Origin: an uncultured Clostridia bacterium
Lineage (GTDB): Bacteria; Bacillota; Clostridia; Christensenellales; UBA1242
Reading direction: 5' to 3'
DNA: 64,000 nt
NCBI GenBank assembly: GCA_934749845.1
Contig: CAKVHQ010000005.1
Coordinates: 31,950-95,949 of the forward strand
Below, piece after piece: positions 7,907 to 15,399 of the stretch. The notes below the pieces were generated by a model, which saw only the letters and a program-made list of their open reading frames with translations, searched no databases and was not told the origin of the DNA. The first letter of the stretch is position 1. Each line of letters opens with the position of its first letter. The translations under genes and the position numbers were made by a program.

Positions 7907-8143
7907 ATGGAAAAATTAGTAAAATATATTGTAGACAATCTTGTTTCTAACAAAGATGCTGTTTATGTAACCGAAGAACCGGGCGACAAGGAAACTGTTA
8001 TAAGAGTTGTTGTTGCCAAGGAAGATTTGGGCAAAGTTATCGGTAAAGGTGGCAAAATTGCTCAAAGCATTCGTTCGATTGTTAAAACAGCAGCCGCTGG
8101 CGAAGAAACAAAGACTCGCTACTTTGTTAAGTTTGAAGAATAA
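7907..8143 (+). CDS. khpA: KH-domain RNA-binding protein KhpA
   Basis: A 78-aa single KH domain protein with the GxxG loop as IGKGGK (about 45-50). KhpA forms a complex with KhpB/Jag and binds many RNAs, affecting cell division and envelope growth in Firmicutes. It sits 11 nt after rpsP and is closed by a terminator, so the usual read-through into rimM is replaced by separate promoters downstream. Confidence 0.95.
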   Translation: MEKLVKYIVDNLVSNKDAVYVTEEPGDKETVIRVVVAKEDLGKVIGKGGKIAQSIRSIVKTAAAGEETKTRYFVKFEE

Positions 8144-8171
8144 AACTTTCACATTTTGTGAAGGTTTTTTT
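8142..8171 (+). terminator. Terminator after khpA
   Basis: ACTTTCAC/GTGAAGGT stem (one G-T pair), loop ATTTT, followed by T-run. Confidence 0.8.
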
Positions 8172-8207
8172 ATTCCCATTTTTTATAATAACCATTTATC
8201 TTTATGT

Positions 8208-8236
8208 TTGCAAAAATGGGCTAAATTTGCTAAAAT
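8208..8236 (+). promoter_or_regulatory. Promoter placing +1 on the start codon of the 8243 gene
   Basis: TTGCAA (8208-8213), 17-nt spacer, TAAAAT (8231-8236), extended by TGC. The ATG begins 7 nt after the -10, the usual +1 position, predicting a leaderless mRNA. Confidence 0.75.
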
Positions 8237-8242
8237 AAAGAC

Positions 8243-8779
8243 ATGAAATTATATGTTATGCGTCACGGCACAAGTGTGTGGAACGAGCAAGGAAAAACTC
8301 AAGGACATTCCCAAAACAGATTGAGTAAAAAAGGCAAAGAACTAGTAGAAAATGTTGCAAAAAAGTGTGAAAAAATCAAATTTGACATTATTTTTTGCTC
8401 GCCACTTATGCGTGCTGTTCAGTCGGCAAACATAATGAACAAAAGCCATAAAGTTAAAATAGTTAAAGATGATAGGCTCATAGAAATTGACCAAGGTGTT
8501 TTTACGGGCAGAATTTATGATGAACTCACTCCAAAAGAGTTAGCACAAAAAGAAAGTCGTAGTAGTGCTTATGGAATGGAAAGTTACGAGCATGGATATA
8601 ATAGAGTTAACGATTTTTTAAACGAACTTAAAGGGCTAGATTATGAAAATGTGTTAATTGTTAGTCATCATTTCGTTACTATTTGCATCGACTATATCCT
8701 TAACAAGAAAGGGGATTTTTCTTTGTTTGAATACAATGGCGATTTTAAAAATGGCGAAATGAAATTGTTTGAAATTTAA
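8243..8779 (+). CDS. Histidine phosphatase (phosphoglycerate mutase-like) family protein
   Basis: A 178-aa protein with the catalytic RHG motif at the N-terminus (MKLYVMRHGTSVWN), the second arginine region SPLMRAVQSA, a conserved acidic segment (EIDQGVFTGR), and the second histidine in VSHHF. All residues expected of an active two-histidine phosphatase are present. The substrate cannot be told; it could be a phosphosugar, nucleotide or cobalamin-type phosphatase. It is inserted between khpA and rimM, breaking the usual cluster, with its own promoter and no ribosome-binding site. Confidence 0.88.
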   Translation: MKLYVMRHGTSVWNEQGKTQGHSQNRLSKKGKELVENVAKKCEKIKFDIIFCSPLMRAVQSANIMNKSHKVKIVKDDRLIEIDQGVFTGRIYDELTPKELAQKESRSSAYGMESYEHGYNRVNDFLNELKGLDYENVLIVSHHFVTICIDYILNKKGDFSLFEYNGDFKNGEMKLFEI

Positions 8780-8789
8780 CAGCAACCGA

Positions 8790-8818
8790 TTGTTAAGAGA
8801 GCGTTTTTATGTTATAAT
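8790..8818 (+). promoter_or_regulatory. Promoter placing +1 on the rimM start codon
   Basis: TTGTTA (8790-8795), 17-nt spacer, TATAAT (8813-8818) with TGT extension. The rimM ATG begins exactly 7 nt downstream of the -10. Confidence 0.78.
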
Positions 8819-8824
8819 AAAAAT

Positions 8825-9322
8825 ATGGAACAAAAAATTTGTATAGGAAAAATTGTAAAAACGATTGGAATTAAAGGCGAAGTTAAAGTTATTGGCTATA
8901 CAGACTCGCTTGAACGCTTTAAAACGCTTAAGAATTTTTTTGTTGAAAATGAACTTTATGAGTGCGAAAAGGCTTCAGTTAGAAACGATTTTGTTGCTTT
9001 GAAAATTGCTGGAGTTAATGACCCAAATAAAGCCGAAAAATTTAAAGACAAACTAATTTACGTTGACCGTGAAAACGCCGTTAAACTGGATAAAAATCAC
9101 TACTTTGTTGTAGACTTAATTGGCTGTAATATCGTTGACGAAAACGGCAAACAAATTGGGCTTGTGACCGATGTTGAAAATTACGGAGCAAGCGATATTT
9201 TAGTGTTTACAAATAATGGAAAAGAAAAGCGTGTTCCTTTCATTTTAGATGGCTTTAAATCTATTGATGTTGAAAATAAAACTTTGGTTGCTTTGCCAAG
9301 GCTAATTGAGGTGATAGTGTGA
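8825..9322 (+). CDS. rimM: Ribosome maturation factor RimM
   Basis: 165 aa. The N-terminal RimM barrel (ICIGKIVKTIGIKGEVKVIGYTD) is followed by a PRC-barrel region (YFVVDLIGCNIVDENGKQIGLVTDVENYGASDILV). It assists 30S head assembly around S19. Length is normal. There is no ribosome site: the -10 TATAAT lies just 6 nt before the ATG, so translation is probably leaderless. The gene overlaps the trmD start by 4 nt. Confidence 0.95.
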   Translation: MEQKICIGKIVKTIGIKGEVKVIGYTDSLERFKTLKNFFVENELYECEKASVRNDFVALKIAGVNDPNKAEKFKDKLIYVDRENAVKLDKNHYFVVDLIGCNIVDENGKQIGLVTDVENYGASDILVFTNNGKEKRVPFILDGFKSIDVENKTLVALPRLIEVIV

Positions 9323-9999
9323 GAGTTGATATTTTAACCACTTTTCCAGAAATGTTTGAACCTTTAAAGTGCAGTATTTTGGGAAGAGCCGAAAAAAATG
9401 AAATATTAAAAATAAATCTCGTTAATATTCGAGATTTCAGCAAAGATAAACACAAAAAAACAGACGACACACCATTTGGTGGTGGAGCAGGCATGGTCAT
9501 GACATGTCAACCTTTGTATGATGCAATAATGAGTGTTAAAACCGATTCATCGCATCTAATTTATATGTCCCCAAAAGGCGAAACTTTGTGCCAAAAACTT
9601 GTTGTTGACCTTTCTAAAAAAGAACATTTAATAATTATTTGTGGGCATTATGAAGGCATTGACGAGCGAATATTGAACATGTTTAATGTTCACGAAATTA
9701 GCATTGGCGACTATGTTTTAACTGGCGGAGAAATTCCAGCCATGGCACTCGTGGATTCTGTGTCAAGGTATATCGAAGGCGTTTTGTCGTCTGGAAGCAC
9801 AGCAGAAGAAAGTTTTTCAAATGGTTTGCTAGAATACCCTCAATACACAAAACCACAAAACTTTATGGGCTATGCTGTTCCAGGTGTTTTGTTGTCTGGC
9901 AATCATAAGGAAATTGCTTTATGGCGAGAGAAACAGTCACTTGAAATAACCAAACAACGCCGTCCAGACTTATATGAAAAATTTAAGGAGAAAAAATGA
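9319..9999 (+). CDS. trmD: tRNA (guanine-37-N1)-methyltransferase TrmD
   Basis: A 226-aa SPOUT methyltransferase that makes m1G37 in tRNAs reading CNN/CGG codons, preventing +1 frameshifts. Family motifs seen: MRVDILTTFPEMF at the start, FGGGAGMVM (about 53), ICGHYEGIDER (about 112) and GDYVLTGGE (about 130) of the trefoil-knot SAM site. GTG start overlapping the rimM stop. Overlaps rbgA by 4 nt, so rimM-trmD-rbgA-yraN form one coupled operon. Confidence 0.97.
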   Translation: MRVDILTTFPEMFEPLKCSILGRAEKNEILKINLVNIRDFSKDKHKKTDDTPFGGGAGMVMTCQPLYDAIMSVKTDSSHLIYMSPKGETLCQKLVVDLSKKEHLIIICGHYEGIDERILNMFNVHEISIGDYVLTGGEIPAMALVDSVSRYIEGVLSSGSTAEESFSNGLLEYPQYTKPQNFMGYAVPGVLLSGNHKEIALWREKQSLEITKQRRPDLYEKFKEKK

Positions 10000-10901
10000 T
10001 AATAAATTGGTACCCAGGGCATATGGACAAGGCCTTGAGAATGATGGAAACTGAACTTGATTTAATTGATGTTGCAGTGTATGTTCTAGACTCTCGTGCG
10101 CCTTTTTCGTGCGTAAATCCTTGCTTTTCGCAACTTTTAAAATCTAAACCCATCGTTTTCGTGCTTAATAAAGCAGATTTGGTTCAAGAAAAAGATTTGC
10201 TTAAATGGCAAAAGTACTTTTCTGGCGAAAATAAAACTTGCATAGTTTTAAACTCAACCGAAAGCAATTCGTCAAAAAAACTGCTAGACGCTATAAAAAA
10301 TTTGCATATAAAAAAATTGGTTAAAAACGAAAAAAGGGGAGTTACAATTCCACTTCGTATGATGATTTTGGGTGTGCCAAATTGCGGAAAAAGCACCTTG
10401 ATTAACAATCTTTGTGGCAAAGGCAAAACCATCACGGGCGACAAAGCAGGCGTCACTCGTGGAAAACAATGGGTTAGCGTTGCAAGTAACTTGGAAGTTT
10501 TGGACACTCCGGGAACACTTTGGCCTAACTTGGATAACACAAAAATTGCACATAACTTGGCTTATATCGGTTCAATTAAAGATGATGTTTTGGATATTAG
10601 TTCGCTTGCACTAGACTTTTTGATAGACCTGCTTTGCCTTGATAAGAGCATTTTGGAAAACAGATATAACTTGAAAATTGATTTGTCACCAGTCTTGCAT
10701 GTACTACAGCAAAAGCAAGAACTTGCTGGCGAAATTTACGAGCAGGACGACTTAAAAATGTTTGCACTTGGGCTTTATGAAGATATTTGCATTAAGCGAG
10801 GTTTTATTTTAAAAAATAAGGAATACGACTACGAACGCTGTGCAAAAGCAATTTTAGACGACTTTAGAAAGGGAAGATTAGGAAAAATAATTTTAGACTA
10901 A
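9996..10901 (+). CDS. rbgA: Ribosome biogenesis GTPase RbgA (YlqF)
   Basis: A 301-aa circularly permuted GTPase needed for late 50S assembly. The motif order is permuted as expected: G4 (NKAD, about 59) first, then G1 (GVPNCGKST, about 127), then G3 (DTPG, about 170). It begins INWYPGHMDKALR, typical of RbgA. rnhB, often next in Firmicutes, is absent; yraN follows with a 1-nt overlap. Confidence 0.95.
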   Translation: MIINWYPGHMDKALRMMETELDLIDVAVYVLDSRAPFSCVNPCFSQLLKSKPIVFVLNKADLVQEKDLLKWQKYFSGENKTCIVLNSTESNSSKKLLDAIKNLHIKKLVKNEKRGVTIPLRMMILGVPNCGKSTLINNLCGKGKTITGDKAGVTRGKQWVSVASNLEVLDTPGTLWPNLDNTKIAHNLAYIGSIKDDVLDISSLALDFLIDLLCLDKSILENRYNLKIDLSPVLHVLQQKQELAGEIYEQDDLKMFALGLYEDICIKRGFILKNKEYDYERCAKAILDDFRKGRLGKIILD

Positions 10902-11239
10902 TGAATACACATATTTTAGGAACAAAAGGCGAAGTTAAAGCAAAAGACTATTTAATTTCTTTGGGCTACAAAATTTTGGAAACCAACTATTCCAACATTA
11001 TTGGCGAAATTGATATTATTGCGCAAGACCAAAAAACCATAGTTTTTGTTGAAGTTAAAACAAGAGAAAATTTAAAATTTGGCTATCCACGGGAAGCAGT
11101 TACTTTACATAAACAAAACAAAATTCACAAAGTGGCAATGGCATACTTAAAGTTTAAACGAAAGCTAAACAGTCCTTTTCGCTTTGATTGTATTGAAATT
11201 TTAGGCGATGAGATAACGCATTTAAAAAACTGCTTTTAA
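10901..11239 (+). CDS. yraN: YraN family endonuclease-like protein (UPF0102)
   Basis: 112 aa, beginning NTHILGTKGEVKAKDYLISLGYKILETNYS, with the restriction-nuclease-like core E-I-D-I-I (GEIDIIAQD) and VFVEVKTRE, i.e. the D...ExK catalytic pattern. Function in the cell is not settled; members are often near rnhB or rsmI. Overlaps the rbgA stop by one base and ends in a palindromic terminator. Confidence 0.92.
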   Translation: MNTHILGTKGEVKAKDYLISLGYKILETNYSNIIGEIDIIAQDQKTIVFVEVKTRENLKFGYPREAVTLHKQNKIHKVAMAYLKFKRKLNSPFRFDCIEILGDEITHLKNCF

Positions 11240-11253
11240 AGCAGTTTTATTTT
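11225..11253 (+). terminator. Terminator after yraN
   Basis: AAAACTGCTT/AAGCAGTTTT palindrome overlapping the yraN stop, then a broken T-run (TATTTTT). Confidence 0.65.
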
Positions 11254-11431
11254 TCATTAACCAACATGATTGTTTGAAAAATTATTATTTTTGCTTGAAG
11301 AAGAAAAAAGCAATTTTAGCAAAAAGGCATTAAAGTTGGGCTAAAGTGTGGCGTTGAAATTGCCCTTGAAACGCTGGGGAATAGTTAAACAAAATAAATT
11401 ATAAAATAAATAAAAATTTTTTAAAAAACAC

Positions 11432-11460
11432 TTGCAGTTTGTGCTTTATTATGTTAAAAT
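11432..11460 (+). promoter_or_regulatory. Promoter of rplS
   Basis: TTGCAG, 17-nt spacer, TAAAAT with TG two bases upstream. Predicted start near 11467. The stretch between yraN and this promoter (11254-11431) is AT-rich and holds nothing else I can name. Confidence 0.78.
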
Positions 11461-11466
11461 TTGTCG

Positions 11467-11537
11467 TGCAGTATGAGTGGTCCTCTGCCAACGGTGCAAG
11501 AACATTTACTGGCAAAATATTTTAAGGAGGAAAAAAC
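11467..11537 (+). promoter_or_regulatory. Leader of rplS, candidate L19 autoregulatory leader
   Basis: A 70-nt untranslated leader, more GC-rich than its surroundings, with possible pairings TGGTCC..GCCA and TGCA..TGCA, then AAGGAGG before the ATG. Short structured L19 leaders are known in Firmicutes; whether this belongs to that class needs a covariance search. Confidence 0.4.
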
Positions 11538-11879
11538 ATGAACTTAATTGAAGTAATTGAGAAAGAAAACCTTAAAAAAGAAGTTCCACAATTTAATGTT
11601 GGTGATACCGTTAAAGTATTCGTAAAAGTTGTTGAAGGCGATAAAGAAAGACTTCAAGCATACGAAGGCATTGTAATTGCAAAGAGAAACGGAAGCATTA
11701 GAGAAACATTTACAGTTCGTAGAATTTCTTATGGTATCGGTGTTGAAAGAACTTTCCCACTTCATAGTCCAAGAATTGACAGAATTGAAGTTGTAAGAAA
11801 AGGTAAAGTTGCAAGAGCAAAACTCTACTATTTAAGAGAACGCACTGGTAAATCTGCTCGTGTTAAAGAAGATAGATAG
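11538..11879 (+). CDS. rplS: 50S ribosomal protein L19
   Basis: 113 aa with the L19 signatures FNVGDTVKVFVKVVEGDKERLQAYEGIVIA and GIGVERTFPLHSPRI. It lies at the 30S-50S interface. In most Firmicutes rplS directly follows trmD; here it has moved behind yraN and has its own promoter and leader. Ribosome site AAGGAGG. Confidence 0.97.
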   Translation: MNLIEVIEKENLKKEVPQFNVGDTVKVFVKVVEGDKERLQAYEGIVIAKRNGSIRETFTVRRISYGIGVERTFPLHSPRIDRIEVVRKGKVARAKLYYLRERTGKSARVKEDR

Positions 11880-11910
11880 GTTTTAAACTTTTTCAGCGTG
11901 AAAAAGTTAC

Positions 11911-11958
11911 AAAAAGCGCTGGGGATTGCGATTTCCCCAGACCCTTAAAACGCTTTTT
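11911..11958 (+). other. Nested hairpin downstream of rplS
   Basis: AAAAAGCG (11911-11918) can pair with CGCTTTTT (11951-11958), enclosing a second stem CTGGGGA/TCCCCAG. The right half belongs to the 117-bp duplicated segment; the second copy of that segment lacks the left arms. It may be an rRNA-gene-distant palindromic repeat or a transcript 3' end. Confidence 0.45.
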
Positions 11959-12041
11959 AGAAAGCGAATTATGAGAGAAAATAAGTAAAAGAGTGATTTA
12001 ACTATCACTCTTTTTTGATTTTAAACATTTTAAAATGAATT
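11925..12041 (+). repeat. Direct repeat, copy 1 (117 bp)
   Basis: Near-identical to 12236-12352, starting ATTGCGATTTCCCCAG and ending TTTAAAATGAATT. Differences seen: one A/G substitution, one extra A in the second copy, and a change in the terminator's distal arm. The copies are 311 bp apart, start to start. It contains a small hairpin CGCTTT/AAAGCG and an intact intrinsic terminator. Confidence 0.85.
11988..12016 (+). terminator. Terminator after rplS, carried in repeat copy 1
   Basis: AGAGTGAT/ATCACTCT stem with loop TTAACT, then six T. In copy 2 the matching arm reads ATCACTAT, breaking the stem base. Confidence 0.75.
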
Positions 12042-12235
12042 ATTATTTGTCTATTAAAGAATATATAGAATTTTTCTAAGGAGTGCAAAAAAGGCTGGCA
12101 AGGGGCTTTGCTCCGTAGACATTTTTAAGCGAACCCATTTAGTGAAAGGGACTATTTTTTGGGAAAACGAAAGTTTAGCCATTAGCATTTTTGATGCGTG
12201 TTGGCGTTAAAAACTTTTGTTGTCATTCAAATATA
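12042..12235. other. Spacer between the direct repeats; no gene seen
   Basis: 194 bp with stops in all frames and no convincing coding sequence. Includes a short GC-richer patch (GGCTGGCAAGGGGCTTTGC near 12092-12110) that stands out from the AT-rich surroundings. It could be the interior of a decayed small element bounded by the repeats. Confidence 0.4.
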
Positions 12236-12352
12236 ATTGCGATTTCCCCAGACCCTTAAAACGCTTTTTAGAAAGCGGATTATGAGAGAAAAATAAGTAA
12301 AAGAGTGATTTAACTATCACTATTTTTGATTTTAAACATTTTAAAATGAATT
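12236..12352 (+). repeat. Direct repeat, copy 2 (117 bp)
   Basis: Second copy of 11925-12041 with about three differences. Its terminator stem is damaged, suggesting that copy 1 at the rplS 3' end is the functional or original one. Confidence 0.85.
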
Positions 12353-12456
12353 CTTGTTATTGCAATATGCTATGTTGCAAGCAAAAAAACAAAAGTTTAA
12401 AGATAAATGGATGTTTGAACTATCGTAATTTAATTTATTTTAACAAGTATCTTTAT

Positions 12457-12492
12457 AAAACCTATTGCGTGATATTCGTGATAGGTTTTTTA
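12457..12492 (+). terminator. Isolated terminator-like hairpin
   Basis: AAACCTAT/ATAGGTTT arms around a 15-nt loop, then a T-run. No gene reads into it clearly. The rest of the 12353-12715 stretch is AT-rich and without a supported gene; the comM -10 (TAAAAT, 12691) lies at its end. Confidence 0.6.
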
Positions 12493-12715
12493 TTGCATAT
12501 TTTAAAAAGTAAAAGCGTTAAAAATCCTAAAAAGGTGGTTGAAAAAACAATGATTAGCAAAAGTAATGTTTTGTTAAAAATTTCATTTTAAAGTTAATTA
12601 AATATGTTAATTGTTTTTTTGCATTTGTCGCAAAACACTCAAAGGTTACTTAATTACCGAAATTTATTTTTTTTAATTAAAGTTTTATGATAAAATAACT
12701 AGTTAGGAGAAATTT

Positions 12716-14248
12716 ATGCTTTCAAAAGTTAAAAGTTATGGATTAGTTGGACTAGAAGGTTACTTTGTTGATGTTGAAATTGACATAAATAATGGCTTGC
12801 CAGCATTTGATATTGTTGGACTTCCCGATGCGTCGGTTAAAGAGAGTAAAGAAAGAGTTAGAAGTGCGATAAAAAATAGTGGCTACGAGTATCCTATAAA
12901 CAAAATAATTGCAAATTTAGCACCCGCAAACACCAAAAAAGAAGGCTCGATTTACGACCTTGCTTTAGCGCTAGGATTACTTACTGCAACCAGTCAAATT
13001 CCTGTTCATTCAGTTGATAATTTCATTATTTTAGGCGAACTTTCACTTGATGGGGGAATAAGAAGAATTGACGGTATTTTGCCAATGATAATTTCGGCAA
13101 GAACGCAAGGATTTAAAAGGTTTATTATCCCTTACGATAACCGAATGGAAGCAAGTTTTATTGACGGAATAGATATTTATGCATGCAAGAATTTAACTGA
13201 AGTGGTTGATTTTTTGAAGGGCAACGTAAAAGTTGAAAAATTGCAAACAAGCAGTTATGAATCTATCAAGCAACATTCTGTTATGTCCAACGACTTTTGC
13301 TATGTTAAAGGTCAAAAACAAGCAAAAAGGGCACTTGAAATTGCAGCGGCTGGTGGACATAATGTGATTATGATTGGACCACCGGGAAGCGGTAAAAGTA
13401 TGCTAGCAAAGGCCTTTCCTAGCATTTTGCCAGACATGACTTTTGAAGAAGCCTTGGAAGTTACAAAAATTCACTCTGTGGCTGGAAAGTTAGACCACAA
13501 CACAGGAATTATTGTTAACAGACCTTTTAGGGCGCCACATCACACCACAACTTCTGTTGCATTAACAGGCGGTGGCAGTAAGGCAAAACCGGGGGAAATT
13601 AGTTTGGCTCACAATGGTGTTTTGTTTTTGGACGAATTGCCAGAATATCCACGCCAATCGGTTGAAGTTTTGCGTCAACCACTAGAAGATGGAAAAATTA
13701 CTGTTGCTAGACTTGTTCAATCGGTTGAGTATCCTGCGTCGTTTACTTTAATTGCAAGTATGAACCCATGTCCATGCGGATTTTATGGTTCAAAAACACA
13801 TGAATGTAAATGTTCGGCACACCAAATTCACTCATATTTGACTAAACTTTCCGGACCTATGATGGACAGAATTGACCTTCATGTTGAAGTTGACAGTGTG
13901 GAGTATAAGGACCTTAGAAGCGACACTTTGGAAGAAAGTTCGGCGTCAATAAAAGAAAGAGTGAATAAGGCTAGACAAATTCAAACAGACCGTTTTAAAG
14001 GGTTGAATGTGCATAACAATGCGGAGATGACTTCTGCATTAGTAAAAAAATATTGCAAAGTAGATGACGATTGCGATAGACTTTTAAAATCGGCTTTTGA
14101 AAAGTTTAATTTAACTGCTCGTGCGCATGACAGAATTTTAAAAGTAGCACGAACTATTGCCGATTTAGACGGAAGTGAAAATATTCAACAAGAACACATA
14201 ATCGAAGCAATAAACTACCGCAGTTTAGACAAAAAATTTTGGATTTAA
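12716..14248 (+). CDS. comM: YifB/ComM family Mg-chelatase-like AAA+ ATPase
   Basis: 510 aa. The N-terminal Lon-protease/S5-like domain (1-170; GLEGYFVDVEIDINNGLPAFDIVGLPDASVKESKERVRSA) is followed by an AAA+ module with Walker A GPPGSGKS (about 221-228), Walker B LFLDELPE (about 303) and a Cys motif CPCGFYG..ECKC. ComM is a hexameric helicase promoting branch migration during natural transformation. Placed before dprA, another DNA-uptake gene. Ribosome site TAGGAG. Confidence 0.95.
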   Translation: MLSKVKSYGLVGLEGYFVDVEIDINNGLPAFDIVGLPDASVKESKERVRSAIKNSGYEYPINKIIANLAPANTKKEGSIYDLALALGLLTATSQIPVHSVDNFIILGELSLDGGIRRIDGILPMIISARTQGFKRFIIPYDNRMEASFIDGIDIYACKNLTEVVDFLKGNVKVEKLQTSSYESIKQHSVMSNDFCYVKGQKQAKRALEIAAAGGHNVIMIGPPGSGKSMLAKAFPSILPDMTFEEALEVTKIHSVAGKLDHNTGIIVNRPFRAPHHTTTSVALTGGGSKAKPGEISLAHNGVLFLDELPEYPRQSVEVLRQPLEDGKITVARLVQSVEYPASFTLIASMNPCPCGFYGSKTHECKCSAHQIHSYLTKLSGPMMDRIDLHVEVDSVEYKDLRSDTLEESSASIKERVNKARQIQTDRFKGLNVHNNAEMTSALVKKYCKVDDDCDRLLKSAFEKFNLTARAHDRILKVARTIADLDGSENIQQEHIIEAINYRSLDKKFWI

Positions 14249-14257
14249 AGGATTTTT

Positions 14258-15358
14258 ATGAATTACAATTTAGATGAAAAAGCAATTATTTGGATAAATT
14301 TTTTTGAGTTTTTAACATTAGACAAAAAGCATGCAATTTTAGAGTTTTATGAACAACCTCAAGATATTTTTTCATCTTTTAAAAACGATTACATAAATTT
14401 TCAAAAAATATTAACAAAAGAACAATTTGGCAAGATGTGTGAAGCCCTTGATGAAAAATTTATAGACAGCGAAATTGTTAATTATGACAAAGAAAATATC
14501 CAAGTTGTAACCTATGTTTCGCACTATTATCCAAAAGATTTTTTAAATTACAATGAGTACCCTGTGGCACTATATTGCAAGGGCGATGTTAGTTTAATGG
14601 AAACATATTCAATCGCCGTTGTTGGAACAAGAAAAATAACAAAATATGGTGCTTTTGTAACCGAAAAAATTTGCCGAGAGTTATCTCAAAACGACATTAC
14701 GATTATTAGTGGAATGGCAAGTGGAGTGGACACAGTTGCTCACACAACAGCCTTGAAAAATAATGGCAAAACAATAGCCGTTTTGGGAAGCGGATTTGAC
14801 CATATTTATCCAAAAACCAATTTTGAATTATACAAACAAATTTGTGAAAATGGCTTGGTTATTAGCGAATATACGCCACAAACTTTGCCTGCAACTTATA
14901 ATTTTCCAGTAAGAAATCGTATAATTGCCATGCTTTCCAAAGGAGTTTTAATAACAGAAGCAGGCTTAAAAAGTGGAGCAATCTACACCGTTAACTATGG
15001 GTTAGATTATGGTAAAGAAATTTTTGCCGTACCGGGCAATATTGATAGTTTTTCTAGCATAGGCTGTAACAATGTGTTAAAAAGTTGTCAGTCCGCTTTA
15101 ACCACTTGTGCAGACGATATTTTTAAGGTTTTGCATATTGATAAAAAGTCTCAAAAAGTCAAGAAACAAGTACAAATTTCGCTGGATGAGCAAGCAATTT
15201 TAAATGCTATTGGAAACGATGAACTTTCGTTTGACGAGATTGTTTCTCAAACAAATTACGATACAAAAACCCTTGTTAGATTGTTGACAACTTTGGAGTT
15301 AAGTGGAATAATTAAAAAATCTGCTGGAAACTTTTACTCGAAAATTTTGCAAGATTAA
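14258..15358 (+). CDS. dprA: DNA-processing protein DprA
   Basis: 366 aa. The Rossmann-like DprA core spans about 100-300 (VVGTRKITKYG, SGMASGVDTVAH, AVLGSGFDHIYPKTN, EYTPQTLPATYNFPVRNRIIA) and a C-terminal winged-helix segment lies at about 305-360. DprA loads RecA onto incoming single-stranded DNA. AAGG ribosome site 8 nt before the ATG. comM-dprA-topA is a common Firmicutes order. The DNA-uptake machine itself is not in the window. Confidence 0.95.
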   Translation: MNYNLDEKAIIWINFFEFLTLDKKHAILEFYEQPQDIFSSFKNDYINFQKILTKEQFGKMCEALDEKFIDSEIVNYDKENIQVVTYVSHYYPKDFLNYNEYPVALYCKGDVSLMETYSIAVVGTRKITKYGAFVTEKICRELSQNDITIISGMASGVDTVAHTTALKNNGKTIAVLGSGFDHIYPKTNFELYKQICENGLVISEYTPQTLPATYNFPVRNRIIAMLSKGVLITEAGLKSGAIYTVNYGLDYGKEIFAVPGNIDSFSSIGCNNVLKSCQSALTTCADDIFKVLHIDKKSQKVKKQVQISLDEQAILNAIGNDELSFDEIVSQTNYDTKTLVRLLTTLELSGIIKKSAGNFYSKILQD

Positions 15359-15399
15359 ATTTGCAAAAATATGTTAAATAATTGAAATAGGAAGATACA

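Noticed and set aside
12346..12591. 81-aa open frame on the + strand in the gene-free region after the repeats
   Set aside because: No ribosome site, it starts inside repeat copy 2, and it runs through a terminator-like hairpin; composition is not protein-like.
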